From JBIQJD01 sp044507695 (lineage in GTDB: Bacteria; Bacteroidota; Ignavibacteria; Ignavibacteriales; Ignavibacteriaceae): DNA of 64,000 nt. This document shows, piece after piece, positions 33,877-43,200 of this stretch. The notes beneath the pieces are model-generated. The model searched no databases, was not told the DNA's origin, and worked only from the letters and a program-made list of their open reading frames with translations. Made by a program: the position numbers and the translations under genes. Position 1 is the first letter of the stretch. Each line of letters opens with the position of its first letter. The DNA is taken from the NCBI GenBank assembly GCA_044507695.1, contig JBIQJD010000007.1, forward strand, positions 1 through 64,000, in the 5' to 3' direction.

Positions 33877-34515
33877 ATGCTAAAGGTTAATGAAATTTAT
33901 TTTTCTGTTCAGGGTGAAAGTACTAAGGCGGGACTGCCATGTGTTTTTATCCGCCTTACCTACTGTAACCTGAGATGTACTTACTGCGATACCGAATATG
34001 CTTTTTATGAAGGCAAAGATCTTAGCATTGAAGATATAATTTCAGAAGTTAAAAAATATAACTGCAAACTTGTGGAAGTAACCGGGGGTGAACCGCTTGT
34101 TCAGAAAGAATCATTGCAATTGATGAAACGATTGTGTGATGATGGCTTTGAAGTTTTACTTGAAACAGGCGGTAGTCTGCCGATAAAAGAAATTGATAAA
34201 CGCGTTAAAGTTATAATGGATCTGAAATGTCCCTCCAGTGGAATGCTTAAGAAAAATTTATATGAGAATATTAATTATCTCAAACCAGCTGATGAAGTAA
34301 AATTTGTTATAGGCTCACGTGAAGATTATAATTGGACAAAGGATATTTTGCAGAAATATAATCTGAATGAAAAATGTGAAGTGTTGTTCTCTGTTGTTTT
34401 TGGAATGCTTGAACCGGTTGAATTGGTTAACTGGATTCTTGAAGATAAACTTGATGTAAGATTTCAACTGCAGATGCACAAGTTTATCTGGGAACCAACA
34501 GCAAAAGGTGTGTGA
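33877..34515 (+). CDS. queE: 7-carboxy-7-deazaguanine synthase QueE
   Basis: A radical-SAM enzyme that converts 6-carboxytetrahydropterin to 7-carboxy-7-deazaguanine in queuosine biosynthesis. The 212-residue protein has the FeS motif C30-x3-C34-x2-C37 (YCNLRCTYCDT) and the start MLKVNEIYFSVQGES typical of QueE, plus VTGGEPL. The stop overlaps the queD ATG (TGATG), so the two are coupled. QueC and QueF are not in the window. Confidence 0.96.
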   Translation: MLKVNEIYFSVQGESTKAGLPCVFIRLTYCNLRCTYCDTEYAFYEGKDLSIEDIISEVKKYNCKLVEVTGGEPLVQKESLQLMKRLCDDGFEVLLETGGSLPIKEIDKRVKVIMDLKCPSSGMLKKNLYENINYLKPADEVKFVIGSREDYNWTKDILQKYNLNEKCEVLFSVVFGMLEPVELVNWILEDKLDVRFQLQMHKFIWEPTAKGV

Positions 34516-34955
34516 TGAAAATTGCTAAAGAGTTTCATTGGGAGATGGGCCACCGGCTGCCTGAGCATTTCGGCAAGTGCAAAAACATTCACGGTCATTC
34601 TTATAAAATGATTGTTGAACTGGAAGGCGATGTTGAAAAATCAGGTATGGTAATGGATTATTACGATCTTAAAAAAATTGTTAATCCTGTAATTGAACAG
34701 CTTGACCATGCATTCATGGTATATAAAGAAGATAAGGAGATAATATCTTTTCTTGAGAAAATGAATTCCAAAAAAGTAGTTGTTGATTTCCAATCTACAG
34801 TAGAAAATATCTGTACATATTTACTTCAAAAATTAATCATCGCTGAGATACCGGCAAATGTTCATAAAGTTAAAGTACGCGTTTATGAAACTCATGATGA
34901 TTACGCCGAGCAGCAGATTACAGTTCCTTTCAATCCTTCCGCCATTACTACATAA
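34515..34955 (+). CDS. queD: 6-carboxytetrahydropterin synthase QueD
   Basis: QueD makes 6-carboxytetrahydropterin from 7,8-dihydroneopterin triphosphate, the step before QueE. The 146-residue protein has the zinc histidines H13, H26 and H28 (GHRLPEHFGKCKNIHGHSY) and C22 as the catalytic Cys. I prefer the ATG at 34515 to the GTG just before it. It is embedded between queE and truA, 11 bp from the latter. Confidence 0.95.
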   Translation: MKIAKEFHWEMGHRLPEHFGKCKNIHGHSYKMIVELEGDVEKSGMVMDYYDLKKIVNPVIEQLDHAFMVYKEDKEIISFLEKMNSKKVVVDFQSTVENICTYLLQKLIIAEIPANVHKVKVRVYETHDDYAEQQITVPFNPSAITT

Positions 34956-34966
34956 TTAATTTTCTG

Positions 34967-35776
34967 ATGGCAAGATTTAAACTCTACATTGAATATGACG
35001 GCACGCGTTACAGCGGCTGGCAAAAACAGCAGGATGCCAGAACAATTCAGGGTACATTGTTAAAAGCAGCTGCGGAAATTTTTAAACAAGAAAAAATTGA
35101 TATACAGGGTTCCGGAAGGACTGACAGCGGTGTTCATGCAATTTGCCAGGTTGCGCACCTTGATGTAAAAACAATGCTCGCTCCTGAAATAATCAGGATG
35201 AAAATGAATGACCAGCTTCCACATGATATAAATATACTCGAAGTTGAAAAAGCTCATCCAAAATTTCATGCAAGGCATGATGCAATAAGCAGAAGCTATA
35301 TATATCAAATTTCAAGAAGACGCAGCGCGTTTGGGAAAAATTATCTCTGGTGGATTAAAGATAAACTTGATTTCAACGCGATGAATGAAGCTGCAAAAGT
35401 TCTGATTGGAATGCATGATTTCAAATCATTTACAGATGATAATCCTTCGGAAAAATCCACTAAGGTAAAAATTGGAGATATCAAATTAGAAGAAACAGGA
35501 GACTTAATTTTAATAAGAATAAAAGGCTCTCATTTTTTATGGAAAATGGTTAGACGTATTGTTGGCGTACTGGTTGAAATCGGCAGGGGAAAAAAATCAA
35601 AAGAAGATTTATTATTTTATTTAAGAAATAAATCTGATGAGCCGGCAAAATATACTGCACCGCCAGCAGGACTTTTTCTTGAAGCAGTTCAATATAAGAG
35701 TGAAACTCATATTGAGAGTCCCATTCCATCTTTTATTAATAAAATAAGTATTGGGAAAAACAAACAGGTTACTTAA
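34967..35776 (+). CDS. truA: tRNA pseudouridine synthase A
   Basis: TruA makes pseudouridine at positions 38-40 of tRNA anticodon arms. The 269-residue protein has the catalytic aspartate D53 in GSGRTDSGVHA, and the conserved FHARHDAISRSY and FLWKMVRRIVG segments. It is co-directional with queE-queD, giving a small tRNA-modification operon. The last 8 bp overlap the convergent uvrB gene. Confidence 0.96.
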   Translation: MARFKLYIEYDGTRYSGWQKQQDARTIQGTLLKAAAEIFKQEKIDIQGSGRTDSGVHAICQVAHLDVKTMLAPEIIRMKMNDQLPHDINILEVEKAHPKFHARHDAISRSYIYQISRRRSAFGKNYLWWIKDKLDFNAMNEAAKVLIGMHDFKSFTDDNPSEKSTKVKIGDIKLEETGDLILIRIKGSHFLWKMVRRIVGVLVEIGRGKKSKEDLLFYLRNKSDEPAKYTAPPAGLFLEAVQYKSETHIESPIPSFINKISIGKNKQVT

Positions 35777-37781
35777 TCATCTTCTTCAATTTATTAACTT
35801 CATCTCTTAGATTTGCAGCCTTCTCAAACTCCAGGTCTTTTGCTGCCTGGTGCATTTGTTCTGTTAATTGCTCAATCAAATCTTTCTTCTGATCATTATC
35901 CATATATTTTAAAACGGGCTCAGCAATTTTTGAAAAACTGAACTCCTCTTTTTCTTCCTTTCTGCGCACATCAGCAATTGATGTTGAGGAAAGAATTTCT
36001 TCCATGCTTTTGTAAATTGTTTGAGGGGAAATTCCATGCTCAAGATTGTATTTGGTTTGAAGTTCTCTCCTGCGGTTTGTTTCATCAATTGTTTTGCGCA
36101 TTGAATCAGTAATCTTATCAGCGTACATAATTACTTTGCCGTTCACATTCCGCGCCGTTCTTCCGGCAGTCTGCATCAAAGATCTCTCACTGCGCAGAAA
36201 ACCTTCTTTATCAGCATCAATAATTGCAACGAGAGAAACTTCCGGGAGATCAAGTCCCTCACGTAAAAGATTAACACCAACCAGCACATCAAAATCACCA
36301 AGGCGCAAATCACGAAGAATTTCAACTCGTTCAAGCGCATCAATATCACTGTGGATATAACGTACATTTATTCCAATCTTATCAAGATAATCTGAAAGAT
36401 CCTCTGCCATTTTTTTTGTGAGAGTTGTAACCAGAACTCTTTCTTTCTTTGCTGCACGGATTCGTATCTCACCAACTAAATCATCAATTTGTCCTTTAAT
36501 CGGGCGCACTATAATTTCAGGATCGAGAAGGCCGGTTGGACGGATTATCTGTTCAACAATTACTCCGCCGCTTTTTTCAAGTTCAAATTCTGCAGGAGTT
36601 GCGCTTACGAAAATTACCTGGTTAAGCATTGATTCAAATTCTTCAAACTTCATCGGGCGGTTATCAAGTGCGGATGGAAGCCTGAAGCCATATTCCACAA
36701 GTGTTTCCTTACGTGCGCGGTCTCCGTTGTACATTCCTCTAATCTGTGGAATTGTAACATGTGATTCATCAATGATCAGCAGAAAATCTTTGGGAAAATA
36801 ATCAAACAAGTTGTATGGGCGTGAGCCTGCCGGTCTTCCATCCATATGCCGTGAATAATTTTCAATTCCGGAGCAGTATCCGATTTCCTTCATCATTTCG
36901 ATATCAAATCTGGTTCGCTGCTCTAGCCGCTGAGCTTCAAGATATTTTTCTTCCGCTCTGAAATATTTTAATCTCTCCTCCAATTCCTGTTCAATATTAT
37001 AAATTGCTTTTTGAATTTGCGCTCTATCGGTAACAAAATATTTTGCCGGATAAACAGGAACGGAATCAACTTCTCTTAATACTTCACCTGTTATTGAATC
37101 AATGATTGAAAGATTTTCAATTTCATCATCCCAGAACTCTACTCTAACTGCTTCTTCATATTGGTATGCAGGAATGATTTCAAGTACATCACCGCGGGAG
37201 CGAAAAGTACCTCTTGTAAAATCCGAATCATTTCTCACGTAATGAATATCAATTAATTCACGGAGTAATTTTTTTCGTTCAACACGGTTTCCTTTTCTCA
37301 GAAAGATGATCTGGTTTGCATATTCCTGTGGAGCGCCGATACCATAAATACAGCTCACGCTTGCAACAACAATAACGTCATTTCTTCCTTCAATTAAAGA
37401 AGTTGTTGCTTTTAATCTAAGCCTGTCTATTTCTTCATTAACAGAAAAATCTTTTTCAATATATAAATCATTAGAAACTACATATGCTTCAGGCTGATAA
37501 TAATCATAGTAGCTGATAAAAAACTCAACAGCATTGTTTGGAAAGAATCCTTTAAACTCTGAATAAAGCTGTGCTGCAAGAGTTTTATTATGAGAGATAA
37601 TTAAGGTGGGTTTGTTAATTTCTTTAATAACATTGGAGATTGTGAAAGTTTTTCCGCTTCCTGTAACACCAAGCAGTGTTTGAAATTTATCTCCGCGTTT
37701 TATTCCTTCCACAAGCTGTTTAATAGCCTGCGGCTGATCACCCGAAGGCTGATAATTGGAAACAAGTTCAAATTTTTTCAT
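35769..37781 (-). CDS. uvrB: Excinuclease ABC subunit B
   Basis: UvrB is the damage-verification helicase of nucleotide excision repair. The 670-residue protein has Walker A GVTGSGKT (38-45), the beta-hairpin FFISYYDYYQPEAYV, DESHVTIPQ, the helicase motifs VGVNLLREGLDLPEV and QTAGRTARN, and a C-terminal UVR motif that binds UvrC. Nothing is missing. It follows the small membrane protein gene at 37788 by 6 bp and meets truA tail to tail. Confidence 0.98.
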   Translation of the reverse strand: MKKFELVSNYQPSGDQPQAIKQLVEGIKRGDKFQTLLGVTGSGKTFTISNVIKEINKPTLIISHNKTLAAQLYSEFKGFFPNNAVEFFISYYDYYQPEAYVVSNDLYIEKDFSVNEEIDRLRLKATTSLIEGRNDVIVVASVSCIYGIGAPQEYANQIIFLRKGNRVERKKLLRELIDIHYVRNDSDFTRGTFRSRGDVLEIIPAYQYEEAVRVEFWDDEIENLSIIDSITGEVLREVDSVPVYPAKYFVTDRAQIQKAIYNIEQELEERLKYFRAEEKYLEAQRLEQRTRFDIEMMKEIGYCSGIENYSRHMDGRPAGSRPYNLFDYFPKDFLLIIDESHVTIPQIRGMYNGDRARKETLVEYGFRLPSALDNRPMKFEEFESMLNQVIFVSATPAEFELEKSGGVIVEQIIRPTGLLDPEIIVRPIKGQIDDLVGEIRIRAAKKERVLVTTLTKKMAEDLSDYLDKIGINVRYIHSDIDALERVEILRDLRLGDFDVLVGVNLLREGLDLPEVSLVAIIDADKEGFLRSERSLMQTAGRTARNVNGKVIMYADKITDSMRKTIDETNRRRELQTKYNLEHGISPQTIYKSMEEILSSTSIADVRRKEEKEEFSFSKIAEPVLKYMDNDQKKDLIEQLTEQMHQAAKDLEFEKAANLRDEVNKLKKMIK

Positions 37782-37787
37782 AAAGTC

Positions 37788-38135
37788 CTAATCTAATATC
37801 ACTTCTGCTGCGTGAAAATATTCTTTGTGCAAATGTCCTCTTAATATAACTGATTCAGCATCTTCAATTCCGTTTGGAAGCATCAACGGAGCCTGAACCA
37901 TAACTACCTGTCCGTTTTTATCCCGCGCATAAAAAATTGATGCACCTGATTGCTGATCCTGCCTGATCGATCTTTCCTGAACTATTGAAACTCTTATATC
38001 TTTATTTGCATTATTGTTTGTATCAAAATCCGAGAATGCACCTAATCCGGCTTTGGGAGAGAAATAGACAATATAAATAATTGCGGCAATTATTAATACC
38101 AATGCTGGCAGAATTAGTTTTTGTAAAGATTTCAT
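37788..38135 (-). CDS. Small membrane-anchored protein with an OB-like fold (CcmE-like?)
   Basis: A 115-residue protein: an N-terminal membrane helix (LILPALVLIIAAIIYIVYF) followed by a small beta domain with DIRVSIVQERSIRQ, YARDKNGQVVMVQ and VILRGHLHKEYFHAAEVILD. The last segment resembles the OB-fold ending of CcmE, the haem chaperone, but the haem-binding His tail is absent because the protein stops there. So it is a periplasmic OB-like domain of unknown role, 6 bp upstream of uvrB. The CcmE similarity is my inference. Confidence 0.55.
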   Translation of the reverse strand: MKSLQKLILPALVLIIAAIIYIVYFSPKAGLGAFSDFDTNNNANKDIRVSIVQERSIRQDQQSGASIFYARDKNGQVVMVQAPLMLPNGIEDAESVILRGHLHKEYFHAAEVILD

Positions 38136-38320
38136 TTAGTATACCATTTAAATATTAGCTGCTTAATTTACTAATTTTGAATGAACCCTTTCAATGCAAA
38201 TCGGGATTTCGGGTAATCGTTTTTGCTTCCGGTAGAGACTTGCAGAGAATAGATGATTTCGGTTTACACGAAAAGAGATATTGAATAGCTGCAAATAAAT
38301 ATTTGCTTCATTAAAGAATC

Positions 38321-38878
38321 TTAATTCTTAACCACACGAAGTTTAAAATAAACTTCTTCGGGAGAAAAAATTCCGGCAAAGAATCTTTCATAAATAACCG
38401 GTTCAATATTTACGAAGAAATCCATCCATTTTAATGCGGCGAAATGTGAAGTGATAAATCTCTTTTCCAGCACTTCAAATTGTGCTTTGCCTTCGTAATT
38501 AGTGCGGTGATTTAGTTTCCACTTTTCATAAAACTTCAGTTTGCGGCTGCCTATATATTCATAATTATCAAAGGTTCTTATTGAGAAAGGAATTTTATGA
38601 TCGGGTTCACCAAAATATTTTGTATTAAGAAAGAACGGTGCATAAACTATTATAATTCCGTTGGGTTTTGATATCCTGTAAAGTTCCGTAACTGTTTTAT
38701 GGAAGCTGTCAAGATGTTCAAGAATATGTGAAGCGTAAATTTCATCAAATGTATTATCTGAGAAAGGATAAGGGAAAGAATTGATATCATGAATCTGGTT
38801 TCCGCCGTAATCTACAATATCCAGATTAACGTAACCTTCTTTTATATCTTTTCCGCAGCCGAGATTTAATTTCATCAT
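38321..38878 (-). CDS. SAM-dependent methyltransferase, class I
   Basis: A 185-residue protein beginning MMKLNLGCGKDIKEGYVNLDI, the form of motif I seen in short sugar- and polysaccharide-associated methyltransferases, with FDEIYASHILEHLDSF as motif II/III. The acceptor is unknown. The start lies 6 bp after the miaE stop, so it probably shares the miaE transcript. The 185-bp stretch between it and 38136 contains no gene. Confidence 0.8.
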   Translation of the reverse strand: MMKLNLGCGKDIKEGYVNLDIVDYGGNQIHDINSFPYPFSDNTFDEIYASHILEHLDSFHKTVTELYRISKPNGIIIVYAPFFLNTKYFGEPDHKIPFSIRTFDNYEYIGSRKLKFYEKWKLNHRTNYEGKAQFEVLEKRFITSHFAALKWMDFFVNIEPVIYERFFAGIFSPEEVYFKLRVVKN

Positions 38879-38884
38879 TTTGGT

Positions 38885-39460
38885 TTAACCATGCATTGTT
38901 GGGGAATTTGGTAATTTGATTACAATATTCTTTTCAATTTCCGTAAGCTCATCAAGACGCTGTTTAACCTCATCTTCTTCAAAATAAAGTTTTGCCAGTT
39001 TTATGAAAGTCATATAATGTCCGGCTTCTGATTCAGATAATTTTCTGTAAAAATATTTCAGATCAGGATCTGATAAATGCTCAGCAAGAATTTTCAATCT
39101 CTCACATGAACGTGCTTCTATTATTGAGGCTGCTATCAGCCGGTCCAGCAGTCTCTTGGGTTCATGAGTTCTCAGGTGAGACATTAACTCTTTTACGTAA
39201 GGATCACCTTTATCTTTTTCTAATTTTATTCCTTTATTTAAAAGAATTTTTACAACATCCCTGTAATGGCTTATTTCCTCTTCAACCAGATCAGCCATTG
39301 CAAGTGAAATTTCCGGTTTCTCCGGGTAACTTGAGAGCAGGCTTAATCCTGTTCCGGCAGCTTTTTTCTCACAATGAGCATGATCTATAATTACAGAATT
39401 AATTTCAGGCAGTACGGAATTAATCCACTCAGGTTTTGTCTCACATTTAAGGCAAAGCAT
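38885..39460 (-). CDS. miaE: tRNA-(ms2io6A) hydroxylase-like protein MiaE
   Basis: A diiron ferritin-like hydroxylase that hydroxylates ms2i6A37 in tRNA. The 191-residue protein carries the paired metal motifs in order: DHAHCEKKAAG, EEEISHYRDV, IEARSCERLKILAEHL and SESEAGHYMTFI. These four blocks are diagnostic of MiaE. The window has another tRNA-modification set (queE-queD-truA) some 3 kb away, but no miaA or miaB is seen here. Confidence 0.9.
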   Translation of the reverse strand: MLCLKCETKPEWINSVLPEINSVIIDHAHCEKKAAGTGLSLLSSYPEKPEISLAMADLVEEEISHYRDVVKILLNKGIKLEKDKGDPYVKELMSHLRTHEPKRLLDRLIAASIIEARSCERLKILAEHLSDPDLKYFYRKLSESEAGHYMTFIKLAKLYFEEDEVKQRLDELTEIEKNIVIKLPNSPTMHG

Positions 39461-39525
39461 AAGGCAAAGTTAAAAGTCATAAATTAAAGTTCAAAAAATT
39501 TGTTGGGGATTAAAAGTGCAGAAAT

Positions 39526-39549
39526 AAAAAAGTCCGGCAGAACCGGACT
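39526..39549 (-). terminator. Rho-independent terminator of rlpA
   Basis: On the minus strand, AGTCCGG-ttctg-CCGGACT followed by a T run. It lies 23 bp after the rlpA stop. Confidence 0.85.
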
Positions 39550-39571
39550 TCAAATCTGTTATGAACAGGAA

Positions 39572-40063
39572 TTAATTCAGTGAGATTATGGGGAAGTTAA
39601 CTCCTTTTAAACTTAGCTGCTCAACTTTAAGTTTTGCAACTCCCTGGTCGAGGATTCCCAGTGCCATTGCCGAGGCTTTTGAAAGATCAAGGTGGCGTCC
39701 TCTGATATAAGGACCTCTGTCATTAATCCTCACAATAACTGATTTATTATTGTCTGGATTAGTAACTCTTAATAAGGTACCGAATTTCAATTTTTTATGA
39801 GCGGCAGTAAATGCCATCTGATTATATTTTTCACCATTGGCAGTTTTTCTTCCGTGAAAACGGGGGCCGTACCACGAAGCTACCATTTCTCCTTTGTCTA
39901 TATAATTAATTACAGAAGTATTTGCGGCTGTTTCTGTTTCTACTGCCGGAGTGGTGATAGAATCAAATACTTCATTATTTCCGTTTTCTGAAGTAGCTAA
40001 AGTAAATCCAACTAACAATATCATAACAGAAATTATAAAAATCTTTGTTATGGAATTCATCAT
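39572..40063 (-). CDS. rlpA: RlpA-like septal ring lytic transglycosylase
   Basis: A 163-residue exported protein with an N-terminal signal or anchor (IFIISVMILLVGFTLATS) and a double-psi beta-barrel: VASWYGPRFHGRKTANGEKYN followed by FGTLLRVTNPDNN and VRINDRGPYIRGRHLDLS. RlpA cleaves peptidoglycan strands lacking stem peptides. The conserved Asp and His (NDRGPY, HLDLS) are present. There is no SPOR domain and no lipobox, so this is the short form. It has its own promoter and terminator. Confidence 0.9.
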   Translation of the reverse strand: MMNSITKIFIISVMILLVGFTLATSENGNNEVFDSITTPAVETETAANTSVINYIDKGEMVASWYGPRFHGRKTANGEKYNQMAFTAAHKKLKFGTLLRVTNPDNNKSVIVRINDRGPYIRGRHLDLSKASAMALGILDQGVAKLKVEQLSLKGVNFPIISLN

Positions 40064-40097
40064 ACCTCTTTATTTGTTAAACAAAATTTTTCAAGAG

Positions 40098-40128
40098 CAA
40101 ATCTAACTGGGGCTGGTTTGCCATACAA
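40098..40128 (-). promoter_or_regulatory. rlpA promoter
   Basis: On the minus strand, TTGTAT (40128-40123), a 17-bp spacer and TAGATTTG (40105-40098), about 35 bp before the ATG. Confidence 0.65.
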
Positions 40129-40285
40129 TCCGGCTGATCATACGAATTAATTTTGTAGGATTTGGCAAATATTCGACTTTTATGGTGTTAAAGTTGAAAA
40201 TTGCCGGACCATTTAGTTGATTATATTATTACGGCACTTTTGCATAACTGTGCACGTATAATCCGCAATCATTAATGGAGTTGAG

Positions 40286-43200
40286 ATGAAATACAATTCG
40301 GCGCTCTCCAGGTTTTCCCTTCTTCTGGTTTTTCTCCTTCCGCTTTTGTTGGGCAGTTCCAACCATTTATTGCAGGAAGATGATCGATTTTATCTCTCCA
40401 ACTACACAAATTTCTCTCCCGGCAGCACGGTTACAATAAATTTATATTATTACGGAAAAGGAGCTGAAGGTTTTTACGATTTACGTCTCCTTAAAATTGA
40501 TGATCCGGCTGCTTTCTTTACTTCTGCCGGAACAGAAAATTTGAGAGGCAGTTTTGATATCTGGGGAGAGAATAAAGATAATCTGCTGAGATTTACAAAA
40601 ATTATCCGTGAATGGAAAGAAGAGATAAGCACTCCCAGAAAGTTTGGTTATAGAAATAATTTAAATGTGGGAAAAATTAATGAGCCCGGAATTTACATTG
40701 TTCAGGCAAGAAGGGGAAACCAGGTAGCTTATTGCGCTATCGTAGTTTCTGATCTTGCAATGGTTTATAAGAACAGTCCAAATCAAGTTATCGCTTTTGC
40801 GGCAAATGCAAAAACGAGTGAGTTTATTAAAAATGTAAAGTTCAGTCTCTATTCAAAAGATGGAATTCTTCAGCAAAAAATCAGTGATAAAGATGGATTG
40901 GTAAATTTCGATATTTCAAAACCTGTTCAGTTTGATGGGAACCAGGCACTTCTGATTGCTCAAACCGGTAAAGAAACGATAATCTGTGATCCGTATTTTT
41001 ATTTTAATCCACATAAGAATTTAACCGCATACATTTACACCAATCAGCCGGTTTACAGACCGAGGCAGCATGTAAATTTTAAAGCAATTTTTAGAGAGAA
41101 GGATGGAAACGAAATTTTAAATTTGCCGGGAGAAAATTTCGAAGCTTTAATTAAATCCCCTAAGAATAAAGAAGTTTATTCAGCAAATCTCACTACAAAT
41201 CAATTTGGTTCACTATCCGGCAGTTTCATCCTTGATGAAGAAGCTGATTTAGGAGTTTATAATATTGAATTAAGCAGCGGAGATCAGAAATTTTTTGGTT
41301 CATTCAGCGTTGAGGAATATAAGAAGCCGGATTATTTTGTTTCTGTTAAAACTGAAAAAGATCAGTACGCCGGAAAAGATATAATTAAAGGCGAAATTAC
41401 GGCGGATTATTATTTCGGCTCACCTGTTAAAAATGCAGAAGTTACTTTAAATATTTTTCAAAATAATTATTGGCGTCCATGGTGGTATTGGTCTGATTAT
41501 GCATGGTTTTACCGCAGCTTCAGTTCTTCAAAATTAATTTACAGGCCAGAACCAAAATTAATCCACCAGTTAAAAGGTGAATTAAATGAAGAAGGAAAGT
41601 TTTTATTTGAATACGAAGTTGATGCTGAAACAGATTTCGATTATGTGTACAATATTTCAGCGGAAGTAACTGATTATTCCCGCCGCGCAGTAAACGGTTC
41701 AAAGGATGTATTTGTTACACGCGGAAGTTTTACTCTTTCAACTTCAACGGATAAATATTTTTACAGCAAAAATAAACCAATTAATATACTAGTTAACGCT
41801 GTTGATTTTTCCGATCAGCCTGTTGCTGCAAAATTTAAAATTGCAATTGGATTCAGAGATTATTCTGGGAAAAATCAGAATAACTTTTCCGTATACGATA
41901 CACTTTACGGCAGTACAGATGTTTCCGGTAAGGCGCTGATAAATTTCATTCCCCCATCTTCACGCACCGGTTATTACAACTATATTGTTTTTTCATATGA
42001 TGAAAAAGGCAGAGAGATCTCTGCATCCGGTTCTTTCTTTGTTGGAAATGATAATGAATACTGGAATTACAGGCAAAATAACGATCTTGAAATTATTACC
42101 GATAAAGATGCATACTTTAAAGGTGATACATTAACTGCGCATATTTTTCTTCCGGAGGAAAGCACGGATTTACTTATAACGTTTGAGACCAGCAAAATAT
42201 TAAGCTGGAAAAAATATTCAGTTAAAGAAAAATCATTTACAATAAAACAAATCTTAACTGAAGAATTTTCTCCCGGTTTTAATATCAGCATAACATATGT
42301 TAAAAACGGGCAGTTCAATTCATCAACAAAAATGATTGGCGTGCTTGCAATGGATAAATTCCTTAATATTTCTATCCACAGAAGTAAAGACGAATACAAA
42401 CCCGGTGAGGATGCTGAATACACAATTAGGGTTAAAAACAGCAAAGGAATTCCGGTAAGGAATGCTGAGCTATCAATCGGGATAGTTGATGAAAGTGTTT
42501 ATGCAATTCAGCAGGATTATACAACTTCAATTCAATCCTTCTTTTATGCCCCGGCTTACAATTACATTCCCGTACGGAGTTCATTACAGAGGCACAGTTT
42601 TAATGGCGGGAGCAGAAGAATTACTTATGCGGATAAAGATTTTTCACAAGATGTTCAATCAGGGGAAGAATCTTTGCAGGGAAAAATAAAGTTTAAAAAC
42701 GGAGATGCCGCCGCACATATTTCCATCATAATTACGAATGATTTTGGTTACTACACAACTCAAAGTGATTTAAGCGGAAATTACAAAATTGAAAAAATAA
42801 AAAAAGGCAGGTATGATGTACTGGCTGCTTCCGCGAATACTGAATTGAGTTTTGTAGAAAATATAAGTATCAGCGGTAAAACTGAATTTGATTTTGAAGT
42901 TCCAACAGCTATGAACGTATTAGCTTCTGATATTGAAGTTGGCGGAACTGCTGAATTTGATTTGAATGCTGCTCCGCGCAGCAAAATGAATTCCGGTATT
43001 ATGCTCACGAAAGCTGCTGGTGAAAATTATGTTCAGGCGGAAATCCGTTCAAATTTTGTTGATGCTTCAATATGGAATGCTCATTTAATAACTGATGAAA
43101 ATGGTGAAGCTGCTGTGAAATTTAAAATGCCTGATAATCTTACAACATGGCGCGCAACTGTTAAGGGAATTACCCGGCAATCTGATGTTGGTGAAAAAAC

